Program-made: the position numbers and the translations under genes
Source: Streptomyces sp. NBC_00659
GTDB taxonomy: Bacteria; Actinomycetota; Actinomycetes; Streptomycetales; Streptomycetaceae
DNA: 64,000 nucleotides
Direction: 5' to 3'
NCBI RefSeq assembly: GCF_036226925.1
Contig: NZ_CP109031.1
Location: 4,092,001 to 4,156,000 of the forward strand
The notes under the pieces: generated by a model
What the model saw: the letters and a program-made list of their open reading frames with translations, nothing else
Databases searched by the model: none
What the model was told of the DNA's origin: nothing
Shown here: positions 51,967-59,637 of the stretch, piece after piece
Numbering within the stretch: position 1 is the stretch's first letter
Layout of the letters: each line of letters opens with the position of its first letter

Positions 51967-52011
51967 CCAGCCCGGCACCGAACGCCCGGCCCCGATCCGG
52001 GCAGGCCCGTA

Positions 52012-52074
52012 GCCGGGTGCGGCTCCGTGGGGCCGGGCCGCGCGGTTCCCCGCGCCCCTGGGTCTCTCACCGCG
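52012..52074. repeat. dispersed intergenic repeat, family B copy 2
   Basis: Second copy of the core with tccgtggggccggg before and cccctgggtctctcac after, about 105 bp from copy 1. Confidence 0.75.
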
Positions 52075-52082
52075 GCCGGCGG

Positions 52083-52107
52083 AAAGATCCAGTCCTCCGG
52101 CGGGTGG
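52083..52107. repeat. partial family A repeat
   Basis: gaaagatccagtcctccgg matches the first third of the family A unit and is followed directly by a complete copy, as if truncated by insertion or deletion. Confidence 0.65.
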
Positions 52108-52162
52108 AAGATTCAGCCCCTCCGGCGTTTGAGGAGCGGGGCCCGGGGCAGAGCCCCGTGGA
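52108..52162. repeat. dispersed intergenic repeat, family A copy
   Basis: Complete copy of the unit seen at 42434-42492, with ggcccggggcagagccccg as its palindromic end. Confidence 0.85.
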
Positions 52163-52201
52163 CGGCCCCTACCCCCGGGGCACCTCTCCCCCCGGCCGGC
52201 C

Positions 52202-52260
52202 GAAAGATCCAGCCCCCCGGCGTTTGAGGAGCGGGGTCCGGGGCGGAGCCCCGTGGGCGG
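52202..52260. repeat. dispersed intergenic repeat, family A copy
   Basis: Complete copy, with ggtccggggcggagccccg at the end; same orientation as the other copies. Confidence 0.85.
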
Positions 52261-52456
52261 CTGCCCCGACGCGGGGGCACCTCCTTCTCCCGGCCGGGAG
52301 AAACACACCCCGCCCCCGAAGGCGCCCCCGCCAGCAAAAAGCAAGCGCTTAGAAAAGTGCGGCCGGTGTCACACCCCCACACCGGTGACCTCGACGGTAC
52401 GTACGGGTAACTTCCCAGACAGCCCTGCACACTTCCCGTACGCCAATGGAGCCGTG

Positions 52457-53677
52457 ATGCCCGAAGCCGTGATCGTCTCAGCCGCCCGCTCCCCGATCGG
52501 CCGCGCCTTCAAGGGCTCCCTGAAGGATGTGCGCCCCGACGACCTGACCGCCACGATCATCCAGGCGGCCCTCGCCAAGGTCCCCGAGCTCGACCCGAAG
52601 CTCATCGAGGACCTGATGCTCGGCTGCGGCCTCCCCGGCGGCGAGCAGGGCCACAACCTCGGCCGCATCGTGGCCGTGCAGATGGGAATGGACCACCTCC
52701 CGGGCTGCACGATCACCCGTTACTGTTCCTCGTCCCTCCAGACCTCCCGCATGGCCCTGCACGCCATCAAGGCCGGCGAGGGCGACGTCTTCATCTCGGC
52801 GGGTGTCGAGATGGTGTCGCGGTCGGTCAAGGGCACCTCCGACGGGATGCCCGACACCCACAACCCCCTCTTCGCCGACGCCGAGGCCCGCACCCTCGAG
52901 GTCGCGCAGTCGGAGGGTTCGACCTGGCACGACCCGCGCGAGGACGGCCTGGTCCCGGACGCGTACATCGCGATGGGCCAGACCGCCGAGAACCTGGCCC
53001 GCCTCAAGGGCGTCACCCGCCAGGACATGGACGAGTTCGGCGTGCGCTCGCAGAACCTCGCCGAGGAAGCCATCAAGAACGGCTTCTGGGCGCGCGAGAT
53101 CACCCCGGTCACGACCCCGGACGGCACGGTCGTCAGCATGGACGACGGCCCCCGCGCGGGCGTGACCCTGGAGGGCGTCCAGGGCCTCAAGCCGGTCTTC
53201 CGCCCCGACGGCCTGGTCACCGCGGCCAACTGCTGCCCGCTGAACGACGGCGCCGCCGCCCTCGTGATCATGTCCGACACGAAGGCCCGCGAGCTCGGCC
53301 TGACCCCGCTCGCCCGCATCGTCTCGACCGGCGTCACCGGCCTCTCCCCCGAGATCATGGGCCTCGGCCCGGTGGAGGCCAGCAAGCAGGCGCTCAGCCG
53401 CGCCGGCCTCACCGTCGACGACATCGACCTGTTCGAGATCAACGAGGCCTTCGCCGCCCAGGTGATCCCGAGCGCCCGCGACCTGGGCATCCCGCTGGAC
53501 AAGCTGAACGTGAACGGCGGCGCCATCGCCGTCGGCCACCCCTTCGGCATGACCGGCGCCCGCATCACCGGCACCCTCATCAACAGTCTCCAGTTCCACG
53601 ACAAGCAGTTCGGCCTGGAGACCATGTGCGTCGGCGGCGGCCAGGGCATGGCGATGGTCATCGAGCGTCTCAGCTGA
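52457..53677 (+). CDS. acetyl-CoA acetyltransferase (thiolase)
   Basis: 406 residues. The first catalytic Cys90 lies in TRYCSSSLQ. The NEAFAAQ and GHPFGMTGAR motifs carry Asn and His, and CVGGGQGMA contains the second catalytic Cys near the C-terminus. This is a standard thiolase that condenses or cleaves acetyl-CoA/3-ketoacyl-CoA. ATG 52457 has TGGAG upstream. The long frame open from 52253 crosses the repeat region and is not coding. The start follows an AT-poor promoter area. Either biosynthetic or degradative use is possible. Confidence 0.94.
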   Translation: MPEAVIVSAARSPIGRAFKGSLKDVRPDDLTATIIQAALAKVPELDPKLIEDLMLGCGLPGGEQGHNLGRIVAVQMGMDHLPGCTITRYCSSSLQTSRMALHAIKAGEGDVFISAGVEMVSRSVKGTSDGMPDTHNPLFADAEARTLEVAQSEGSTWHDPREDGLVPDAYIAMGQTAENLARLKGVTRQDMDEFGVRSQNLAEEAIKNGFWAREITPVTTPDGTVVSMDDGPRAGVTLEGVQGLKPVFRPDGLVTAANCCPLNDGAAALVIMSDTKARELGLTPLARIVSTGVTGLSPEIMGLGPVEASKQALSRAGLTVDDIDLFEINEAFAAQVIPSARDLGIPLDKLNVNGGAIAVGHPFGMTGARITGTLINSLQFHDKQFGLETMCVGGGQGMAMVIERLS

Positions 53678-53730
53678 CAGTCATGACCCGTTCCTGTGAC
53701 GGGATTTGAACCCAGCGTGAACGAATCGGC

Positions 53731-53773
53731 CCAGAAGCCCGGAACCACCGGGCCTCTGGGCCGATTTGTGATC
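53731..53773 (+). terminator. terminator of the thiolase gene
   Basis: A 19-bp stem with one mismatch (about 53731-53749 with 53755-53773, loop aacca) lies 55 bases after the stop. Confidence 0.8.
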
Positions 53774-53959
53774 CAATCCCTTCCAAGATGTGACCTATGT
53801 CCCCTCGGATGGACATTCCCGCAGGTCAGGTGCGTGCACGGTTAAACCTGAGGGCCAAAGTCCTGTCCTATTCGTGACGTTACGCACTGACAGTTTGGCG
53901 GTTCGCCCTTCAAGCTGATGTAGGAAGTCGGGGGCCGACTTTGAACCGGGAGTACGTCA

Positions 53960-54766
53960 GTGAGCGCCATGTCGATTGCTCTGCTGCTCGCCACAGCCGC
54001 CACAGCGGCCGTGGGCGTCGCCGTTCTGCACACCCTGCGGGGTCTGCGTCGGCAGGTCGCAGCCCTGCACAGTGAACTCGTCGCGAGCCGCGCCAGTGCG
54101 GCGCGGGGCCTCGTGCCCGCGGCGCGCGGATCCGCCGACGCGGACGAGATACGCACGGCCGTCGCCGACGCGCTGGCCGAGGAGCGGGAGCGGGAGCTCG
54201 CCGAGGCGCGGGCCTTCTGGGCCGCCCAGGAGACGCGTGACGCCTCCGACGCGCCGTCGCTGCTCGGGCTGCCGGACACCGAGCTGTTCCTGCCGCGCCA
54301 CTCGGACTTCGTGGGCCTGGACCACCTGGAGCCGGTGGCCGAGACCGGTACGGATGTCGAGGAGTTCCTCCAGACCGGTACGGCCGGCGACTCCCCCGAA
54401 CTCGCCGCGGCCCGCCGCCGTCACCCCTCCCACCCGGACTTCGTCCCGGCCCAGTCACCGGTGGTCAACGACCACGAACGCACGGTGGCCCGCCTGGAGG
54501 AGCTCGCCGAGTCCCGTACGGAGCTGGCGGACGTCCGCCCCGGCCCGCTCGGCACCCTCGACGTCTACGTCTTCGCCGACGGCACGACCCTGTGCATGAC
54601 CCCCGGCCACCGTGAGACCGCGCAGCGGCTCGCCGCCGCCCTGACGGCGGGAGAGGCCCCGGTCCTGCTCGGCGGCTCCGGTGTCTCGGGCGCGTACGCC
54701 CTGACCTTCTCGTTCGGCGAGGAGAGCGTCTACATCCTGGCGGACCGCGTCATAGCGTCGCTGTAG
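53960..54766 (+). CDS. membrane-anchored protein of unknown function
   Basis: 268 residues. One N-terminal membrane helix (MSIALLLATAATAAVGVAVL) is followed by a helical coiled segment (ELVASRASAARG; DALAEERERELAEARAFWAA), then a globular C-terminal domain (LGTLDVYVFADGTTLCMTPGHRETAQRL, VLLGGSGVSGAYALTF). I do not recognise a family; similar proteins appear widespread in Streptomyces. GTG 53960 has GGGAG at 9 bases. Its upstream region (53774-53959) shows no other gene. Confidence 0.78.
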   Translation: MSAMSIALLLATAATAAVGVAVLHTLRGLRRQVAALHSELVASRASAARGLVPAARGSADADEIRTAVADALAEERERELAEARAFWAAQETRDASDAPSLLGLPDTELFLPRHSDFVGLDHLEPVAETGTDVEEFLQTGTAGDSPELAAARRRHPSHPDFVPAQSPVVNDHERTVARLEELAESRTELADVRPGPLGTLDVYVFADGTTLCMTPGHRETAQRLAAALTAGEAPVLLGGSGVSGAYALTFSFGEESVYILADRVIASL

Positions 54767-54824
54767 CGTCCGCCCCGAGGGGGGAACCGCACGGCATCCC
54801 GCGCGCCGGAGCCGGCCGAGAGGA

Positions 54825-55136
54825 TCAGACCCCGGCGCGTTTCTGTGCCTCGGCCACGAGCGTGACCGCTTCCGCCAGTTCCTCCTCGTTCTTCAGTACG
54901 AGGGCCAAGTCGTGCGCGGCGACCGTGATTTGGTCGGCGGCGGCGAACATCCCGGCGTCGGGCATCTCCCGGGGCTCGCCCGACGGGTCCTCGACCCGCT
55001 GGGCGCGCAGCGCGAACTCCCTGGCCAGCCCCAGTGCCTCCGCCGCGGCACTGCGTTGCAGGCGGCTCTGCGGGGCGGCCCGCAACCGGTCGGCGAAGTG
55101 GTCCACGGCTCGGCTCAACGGCGTCGTATCCAGCAC
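54825..55136 (-). CDS. small hypothetical helical protein
   Basis: 103 residues, all-helical by composition (DRLRAAPQSRLQRSAAAEALGLAREFALRAQR; NEEELAEAVTLVAEAQKR). No family recognised. GTG 55136 has no strong ribosome site. It is convergent with the gene at 53960 and divergent from the small gene at 55241. Confidence 0.65.
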   Translation of the reverse strand: MLDTTPLSRAVDHFADRLRAAPQSRLQRSAAAEALGLAREFALRAQRVEDPSGEPREMPDAGMFAAADQITVAAHDLALVLKNEEELAEAVTLVAEAQKRAGV

Positions 55137-55240
55137 GCCGCGAGACTACGCGCAGCGGCGGGACTGTTGCCAACAACCCAACCCTCAGGCACGGTGGCGT
55201 GAAGGACCGGCTTACATCCCCTTTGCGTTCGGAGGCGCCG

Positions 55241-55471
55241 ATGTCCCAAGTCTTCTCCGCGGAGACCCATCGCAACCTGCTCGCCCGCATCCCCCATTGC
55301 ACCGGTCGTGAGATCTCCGACTGGCTTCGCACCGTCGAGGAAGGCCCCGCCCTCTTCCGTTTCGAGGAGAAGGTCAGCTGGCTCCGCGCCGAGCACGACC
55401 TCGCGTACGGCCACGCCAAGGCGATCATTCACGAGTACGACCTGAGGAGGGCCGCGCGCAAACTGCTGTGA
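55241..55471 (+). CDS. DUF4287 small protein
   Basis: 76 residues. HRNLLARIPHCTGREISDWLRTVEEG then FEEKVSWLRAEHDLAYGHAKAIIHEYDLRR matches DUF4287, a small helical domain with the conserved TG, W, EH and GHA residues. Function is unknown. ATG 55241 has GGAGG 6 bases upstream; the longer frame from 55034 is an overlap artefact. Confidence 0.85.
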   Translation: MSQVFSAETHRNLLARIPHCTGREISDWLRTVEEGPALFRFEEKVSWLRAEHDLAYGHAKAIIHEYDLRRAARKLL

Positions 55472-55540
55472 GCGCGCACCACCGAGACGACCGGTACCCG
55501 ACGACGGCCGGTATCCGACGACGATCCGGCACCCGATGAC

Positions 55541-55575
55541 GAAGGGCCCGCGAACTGGTGGTTCGCGGGCCCTTC
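55541..55575. terminator. bidirectional terminator
   Basis: A perfect 15-bp stem (55541-55555 with 55561-55575) between the DUF4287 gene and the convergent BI-1 gene. Confidence 0.88.
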
Positions 55576-55610
55576 AGGTCACCTGACGGCCTGTCCGGCC
55601 GTCGGCGTCA

Positions 55611-56492
55611 CTAGTCTCTGCCGCTGAAGATGGCGACCAGCCGCAGCATCTCGACGTAGATCCACACGAGGGTCATGGTCAGGCCGAACGCGGCCAGCCA
55701 TGCCTCTTCCTTCGGCGCACCGTAGGTGATGCCGTCCTCGATCTGCTTGAAGTCGAGGGTCAGGAAGAACGCGCCGATCAGGATCGCGAGGATGCCGACG
55801 ATCGCGCCCAGCGGGCCGCTGCTGCGCAGTCCGCCGTCCGGGGCGACACCGAAGACGACCAGGAGCAGGTTCACCGCCATGACGGCGACGAAGGCGATGG
55901 CGATGGTCAGGCCGATACGCGCGTACCGGGCGGTGACCCGGATCCAGCCCGCCTTGTAGACGAGCAGGGTGGCGCCGGTGACCGCCATGGTGCCGAGCAC
56001 GGCCTGGAAGGGCGCGCCGTGCCAAACCGAGTTGTACATCTCGCTGATGACACCGAGGAAGACGCCCTCGAAGGCGGCGTACCCGATGATCAGCGCGGGG
56101 GTGGCGGCGCGCTTGAAGGACTGCACCATCGCGAGTACGAAGGCGACCAGCCCGGAGCCGATGGCCAGGCCGTAGCTCGTGCTGGAGACCGGCAGCAGCG
56201 CCCAGGCCAGGACGGCACCGACGACGACGGTGCCGAGCGTCATGGCCGAACGCATGACGACGTCGTCCATCGTCATGCGGCCGGTGGTGACCGGGGCCTG
56301 CGGCGGAGCGCCCTGCTGGAGGCCCTGCTGTGCGTAGGGGTTCTGCGCGTAGGGGTTGCCGCCCTGCTGGGCGTACGGGTTCCCCTGCGTGCCGACAGCG
56401 GGTCCCCCGGCCTGCGGCGCCGCGTTGAAGCCCGCGTAGCCGTTGTCGCGGCTGAACCCCCGTCGCGAGAAGACCGGGTTACTGCTCCTCAT
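55611..56492 (-). CDS. BI-1/YccA-family membrane protein
   Basis: 293 residues. A Pro/Gln/Asn-rich cytoplasmic tail with repeats NPYAQQ and NPYAQ (residues 35-65) precedes seven membrane helices. Family motifs include AALIGYAAFEG-like LIIGYAAFEGVFLG and the LDFKQIEDGI acidic loop near the C-terminus. Bax-inhibitor-1-like proteins are thought to leak protons or calcium. ATG 56492 has GGAGGAG upstream, so the frame open to 56594 is too long. Bacterial role is not established. Confidence 0.9.
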   Translation of the reverse strand: MRSSNPVFSRRGFSRDNGYAGFNAAPQAGGPAVGTQGNPYAQQGGNPYAQNPYAQQGLQQGAPPQAPVTTGRMTMDDVVMRSAMTLGTVVVGAVLAWALLPVSSTSYGLAIGSGLVAFVLAMVQSFKRAATPALIIGYAAFEGVFLGVISEMYNSVWHGAPFQAVLGTMAVTGATLLVYKAGWIRVTARYARIGLTIAIAFVAVMAVNLLLVVFGVAPDGGLRSSGPLGAIVGILAILIGAFFLTLDFKQIEDGITYGAPKEEAWLAAFGLTMTLVWIYVEMLRLVAIFSGRD

Positions 56493-56703
56493 TTCACTCC
56501 TCCATGGCCACCCTCGTGGCCTTGGCTCAAGAGTAATAGGTAGGCAAAGGAATGACCCTAGTGCTTGGGGAGGATCTTTCCCTCGTTGTGCCACCGTACG
56601 CGTGTGTCCCCTGGCACGCCCGTACTGGTACGAAGCCGTGACACCCGCTTCCGGGAAACGGCTTCACGGGGCACATGCCCTCTCAAGCCGCCTTGATCAC
56701 CCG

Positions 56704-57897
56704 CTATTCCCGTTGTTCGCCGAGAGGAAAGCCCGTGTACCCCTCCGCGAGGTCCGCCGCGGCCGCGCGCGAGCTCGCGATCCGCTCCAGGCGGGCCCGC
56801 TGGACACGGTCCTCGAAGGGCGTCGCGGCGGGGTCGCGGTGCAGCAGGGCTGTCATGTCGTACGAGAACCGCTCGGCCTGCCAGACCCGGCGCAGACAGG
56901 TCTCGGAGTAGGCGTCGAGCCGCTCCGCCGATCCGGTGTCCCCGAGGTGGATCAGGGCGCGGGCGAAGGTGACGACGTCGCCGACGGCGAGATTGAGGCC
57001 CTTGGCGCCGGTCGGCGGCACGATGTGGGCGGCGTCCCCGGCGAGGAAGAGCCGGCCGTGCCGCATCGGCTCGTGGACGTAACTCCTCATGGGTGTCACG
57101 GACTTGGAGGTGATGGGGCCGCGCCGCAGCCGCCAGTCACCGGCGGTCTCCAGACGCCGTTCCAGCTCGTCCCAGATCGCCTCGTCGCTCCACTCCGCCG
57201 CGTCCGTGCCCTCGGGCACCTGGAGGTAGAGGCGGGAGACGGTGGGCGAGCGCATGCTGAGCAGGGCGAAGCCGCGGTCGTGGCGGGCGTAGACGAGCTC
57301 GTCGTGCGAGGGCGCGACGTCGGCGAGGATGCCGAGCCAGCCGAAGGGGTAGGAGCGTTCGAAGGTGCGGGAGAGCGCGGCGGGCACGGCCCGGCGGGCG
57401 ACGCCCCGGAAGCCGTCGCAGCCGACGACGTAGTCGCACTCCAGCACGTCCTCGCGCCCCTGGTGCCGGAACCGCACCCGGGGCCGGTCGCTCTCGGCCC
57501 CCTCGACGGCCAGCGCCTCGGCCTCGAAGAGCAGCGGCCCGCCCTCCGCGATCTGGAGCGCGACGAGGTCCTTGCACACCTCGGTCTGCGCGTACACCAT
57601 CACCGAGCGCCCGCCGGTGAGCGCCGGGAAGTCGATCCGCTGCCGCTTCCCCCCGTACCGCAGCTCGATCCCGTCGTGCCGCAGCCCCTCCCGGTCCATC
57701 CGCTCGCCGGCCCCGGCGGCCCGCAGCACGTCCACGGTCCCCTGTTCCAGGATCCCGGCCCGCTGCCGCTGCTCCACATAGGCCCGGTCCCGGCTCTCCA
57801 GGACCACGGACTCGATCCCGGCACGGTGCAGCAGCCGGGCCAGCAGCAGCCCGGCGGGCCCGGCTCCGACGATCCCGACGGTGGTCCGCATCGGCAT
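56704..57897 (-). CDS. pobA: 4-hydroxybenzoate 3-monooxygenase PobA
   Basis: 397 residues, flavoprotein hydroxylase. It converts 4-hydroxybenzoate to protocatechuate with NAD(P)H and O2. FAD motif VGIVGAGPAGLLLARLL, the family YVEQRQRAGILEQGT, CDYVVGCDGFRGVAR (DG motif) and RLFLAGDAAHIVPPTGAKGLN (GD motif) are present. ATG 57897 has GAAGGTG upstream. A GTGAA-N6-TTCAC palindrome lies about 28 bases before the start and may be the operator. No regulator is adjacent. Confidence 0.95.
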   Translation of the reverse strand: MPMRTTVGIVGAGPAGLLLARLLHRAGIESVVLESRDRAYVEQRQRAGILEQGTVDVLRAAGAGERMDREGLRHDGIELRYGGKRQRIDFPALTGGRSVMVYAQTEVCKDLVALQIAEGGPLLFEAEALAVEGAESDRPRVRFRHQGREDVLECDYVVGCDGFRGVARRAVPAALSRTFERSYPFGWLGILADVAPSHDELVYARHDRGFALLSMRSPTVSRLYLQVPEGTDAAEWSDEAIWDELERRLETAGDWRLRRGPITSKSVTPMRSYVHEPMRHGRLFLAGDAAHIVPPTGAKGLNLAVGDVVTFARALIHLGDTGSAERLDAYSETCLRRVWQAERFSYDMTALLHRDPAATPFEDRVQRARLERIASSRAAAADLAEGYTGFPLGEQRE

Positions 57898-57925
57898 ACC
57901 CGCACCTTCTCTCGCTGTTCGCGAA

Positions 57926-57941
57926 GTGAACTTTCCTTCAC
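57926..57941. promoter_or_regulatory. candidate operator upstream of pobA
   Basis: gtgaa-ctttcc-ttcac forms a 5-bp inverted repeat with a 6-base spacer in an AT-richer patch just before pobA. It could bind an IclR/PobR-type or other regulator. Unproven. Confidence 0.35.
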
Positions 57942-58204
57942 CTCACCGCGAGTCTCCGCCGCCACGGAACCGATGTCAACGGGCGCCGGGCCTACCGGCA
58001 TGAGGGATCGGCACTGAACGCGGTACGCGAGCCTCGTCGGCCGGCCCACCCGCAAGGGCACCTGACCAGACGAAGGACCGGCCGCGACGGAACGAGGGCG
58101 GGACGGCCTCTGGAAGCCCGTCACCAACGGGAGGACGTGAGCCGCGCGGGGACCGAGGGGCCGCAACCCGAAAGGTCGCGAGGCGCCACCGGATGCTTGC
58201 GGAA
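57942..58204. other. region between pobA and bldA without a recognised gene
   Basis: It holds the pobA promoter at its left end. GC-rich, with no supported reading frame; the long minus frame here is an extension of antisense sequence across bldA. Confidence 0.5.
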
Positions 58205-58233
58205 GCCTCACCCGAAGGATCCCCGGGTGAGGC
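58205..58233 (-). terminator. terminator of bldA
   Basis: A perfect 10-bp stem (58205-58214 with 58224-58233) lies 4 bases past the tRNA 3' end on the minus strand. Confidence 0.7.
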
Positions 58234-58237
58234 CGCG

Positions 58238-58320
58238 TGCCCGGAACCGGACTTGAACCGGTACGCCCGCGAGGGGCAGCGAGGTTTAAGCTCGCCGTGT
58301 CTGCATTCCACCATCCGGGC
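58238..58320 (-). tRNA. bldA: tRNA-Leu(UAA), bldA
   Basis: 83 nt, class II. Acceptor stem GCCCGGA pairs with TCCGGGC, and the T-arm is ACCGG-TTCAAGT-CCGGT. The anticodon stem is GCGAG/CTCGC with loop CTTAAAC, giving anticodon TAA (58288-58286). The long variable arm (TGCCCCTCGCGGGCGT) is typical of tRNA-Leu. CCA is not encoded. This is the tRNA that reads the rare TTA codon in Streptomyces, the developmental regulator bldA; its sequence matches what I know of that gene. Promoter and terminator candidates flank it. Confidence 0.96.
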
Positions 58321-58777
58321 AGATCATGGGCTCCGCATCGAGGTTCCGAGCCTATCGGGGCGCGTCACCCGAACAGCGGGCGTGCGTACCGACGTTGTCT
58401 TATTTTATTGATGTCTGAGGGTGCATCAGCACACCGCACAGGCCGTCAGCACTTGCCAACAGCCTCCCGGACGCGCTGAGCGCCCGTACGCGGATTGACG
58501 GAATTTCACCGTCCGAACGCGATCACGACGAACGCCTGACGAGGTTCCGGGCCGGCCGCAGGGCGCGCGACCGCGCGCCGAGCGCTCTTCGTGCCCGACC
58601 CGGACCGCTCTCAGGGAGCTCCGTCATCCCCAGGTATGACGCGACCGCTCCCGGTCCGACCCCAGGCTGCCTCCGGAACCGGAACAGGGGGTGACTACAT
58701 CCCGCGGATCGGCACGGACGATGGAACACGTCCCAGCAACGTCATCGACGTCGTCGTACCGACAGGAGCACCCTTCC
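58321..58777. other. 457-bp region between bldA and the ABC transporter gene
   Basis: It contains the bldA promoter candidate, a markedly AT-rich run near 58394-58413 (ttgtcttattttattgatg), and the ABC-gene promoter further right (AGGAG at about 58763). Frames open across it show no coding support. Confidence 0.55.
58349..58354 (-). promoter_or_regulatory. candidate -10 box of bldA
   Basis: On the minus strand taggct lies about 29 bases before the mature 5' end of the tRNA, a plausible distance for a short leader. No good TTGACA-like box is seen 16-18 bases upstream, so this is tentative. Confidence 0.35.
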
Positions 58778-59578
58778 GTGACCACCACTCACCTCGCCGG
58801 CACAAGCACCGCGGTCGCAGCCCGCGCCACGGAACTGTCGAAGGTCTACGGGCAGGGCGAGACCCAGGTGGTCGCGCTCGACCGGGTCACCGTCGACTTC
58901 CGGCAGGCCGAGTTCACCGCGATCATGGGTCCCTCGGGGTCGGGCAAGTCCACGCTGATGCACTGCGTGGCCGGGCTGGACACCTTCTCCTCCGGCTCGG
59001 TGCGCATCGGCGACACCGAACTCGGCTCCCTGAAGGACAAGCAGCTCACCAAGTTGCGCCGGGACAAGATCGGCTTCATCTTCCAGGCGTTCAACCTGCT
59101 GCCGACGCTGACGGCCCTGGAGAACATCACCCTCCCGATGGACATCGCGGGCCGCAGGCCCGACAAGGAGTGGCTGGACAGCGTCATCAAGATGATCGGC
59201 CTCGCCGACCGCCTGGGCCACCGCCCCTCCCAGCTCTCCGGCGGCCAGCAGCAGCGCGTCGCCGTCGCCCGCGCCCTCGCCTCCCGCCCCGAGATCATCT
59301 TCGGCGACGAGCCGACCGGAAACCTCGACTCGCGCGCGGGCGCGGAGGTCCTCGGCTTCCTGCGCAACTCCGTACGCGAGCTGGGCCAGACCGTGGTGAT
59401 GGTGACGCACGACCCGGTGGCCGCCGCCTACGCGGACCGCGTCGTCTTCCTCGCCGACGGACGGATCGTCGACGAGCTGCACGAGCCGACCGCGGACTCG
59501 GTACTGGACCTCATGCGGAACCTTCCCGGGGGAAACCCCCGGACCTCCGAGTCCGACGGCAAGAACCGCACGAGCTGA
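58778..59578 (+). CDS. ABC transporter ATP-binding protein (MacB/LolD type)
   Basis: 266 residues. Walker A GPSGSGKST, Q-loop FQAFNLLPTLTALENI, signature LSGGQQQRVAVARAL, Walker B IIFGDEPTGNLDS and H-loop VTHD are all intact. This clade of ATPases pairs with FtsX-like permeases. GTG 58778 has AGGAG 10 bases upstream; the open frame back to 58691 adds no conserved part. The permease gene follows 59 bases downstream, so the two make one exporter. Confidence 0.94.
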   Translation: MTTTHLAGTSTAVAARATELSKVYGQGETQVVALDRVTVDFRQAEFTAIMGPSGSGKSTLMHCVAGLDTFSSGSVRIGDTELGSLKDKQLTKLRRDKIGFIFQAFNLLPTLTALENITLPMDIAGRRPDKEWLDSVIKMIGLADRLGHRPSQLSGGQQQRVAVARALASRPEIIFGDEPTGNLDSRAGAEVLGFLRNSVRELGQTVVMVTHDPVAAAYADRVVFLADGRIVDELHEPTADSVLDLMRNLPGGNPRTSESDGKNRTS

Positions 59579-59637
59579 CGCGGGCCGAGCCCTCCCGACG
59601 CTCCCCCACTCCTCGTACACCTGGACTGAGACAGACC

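Larger units (their letters stand above)
51873..52456. other. 584-bp intergenic region packed with two repeat families
   Basis: It holds two copies of family B and two full plus one partial copy of family A, then the promoter of the thiolase (about 52330-52450). Nothing here looks coding. Confidence 0.75.
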
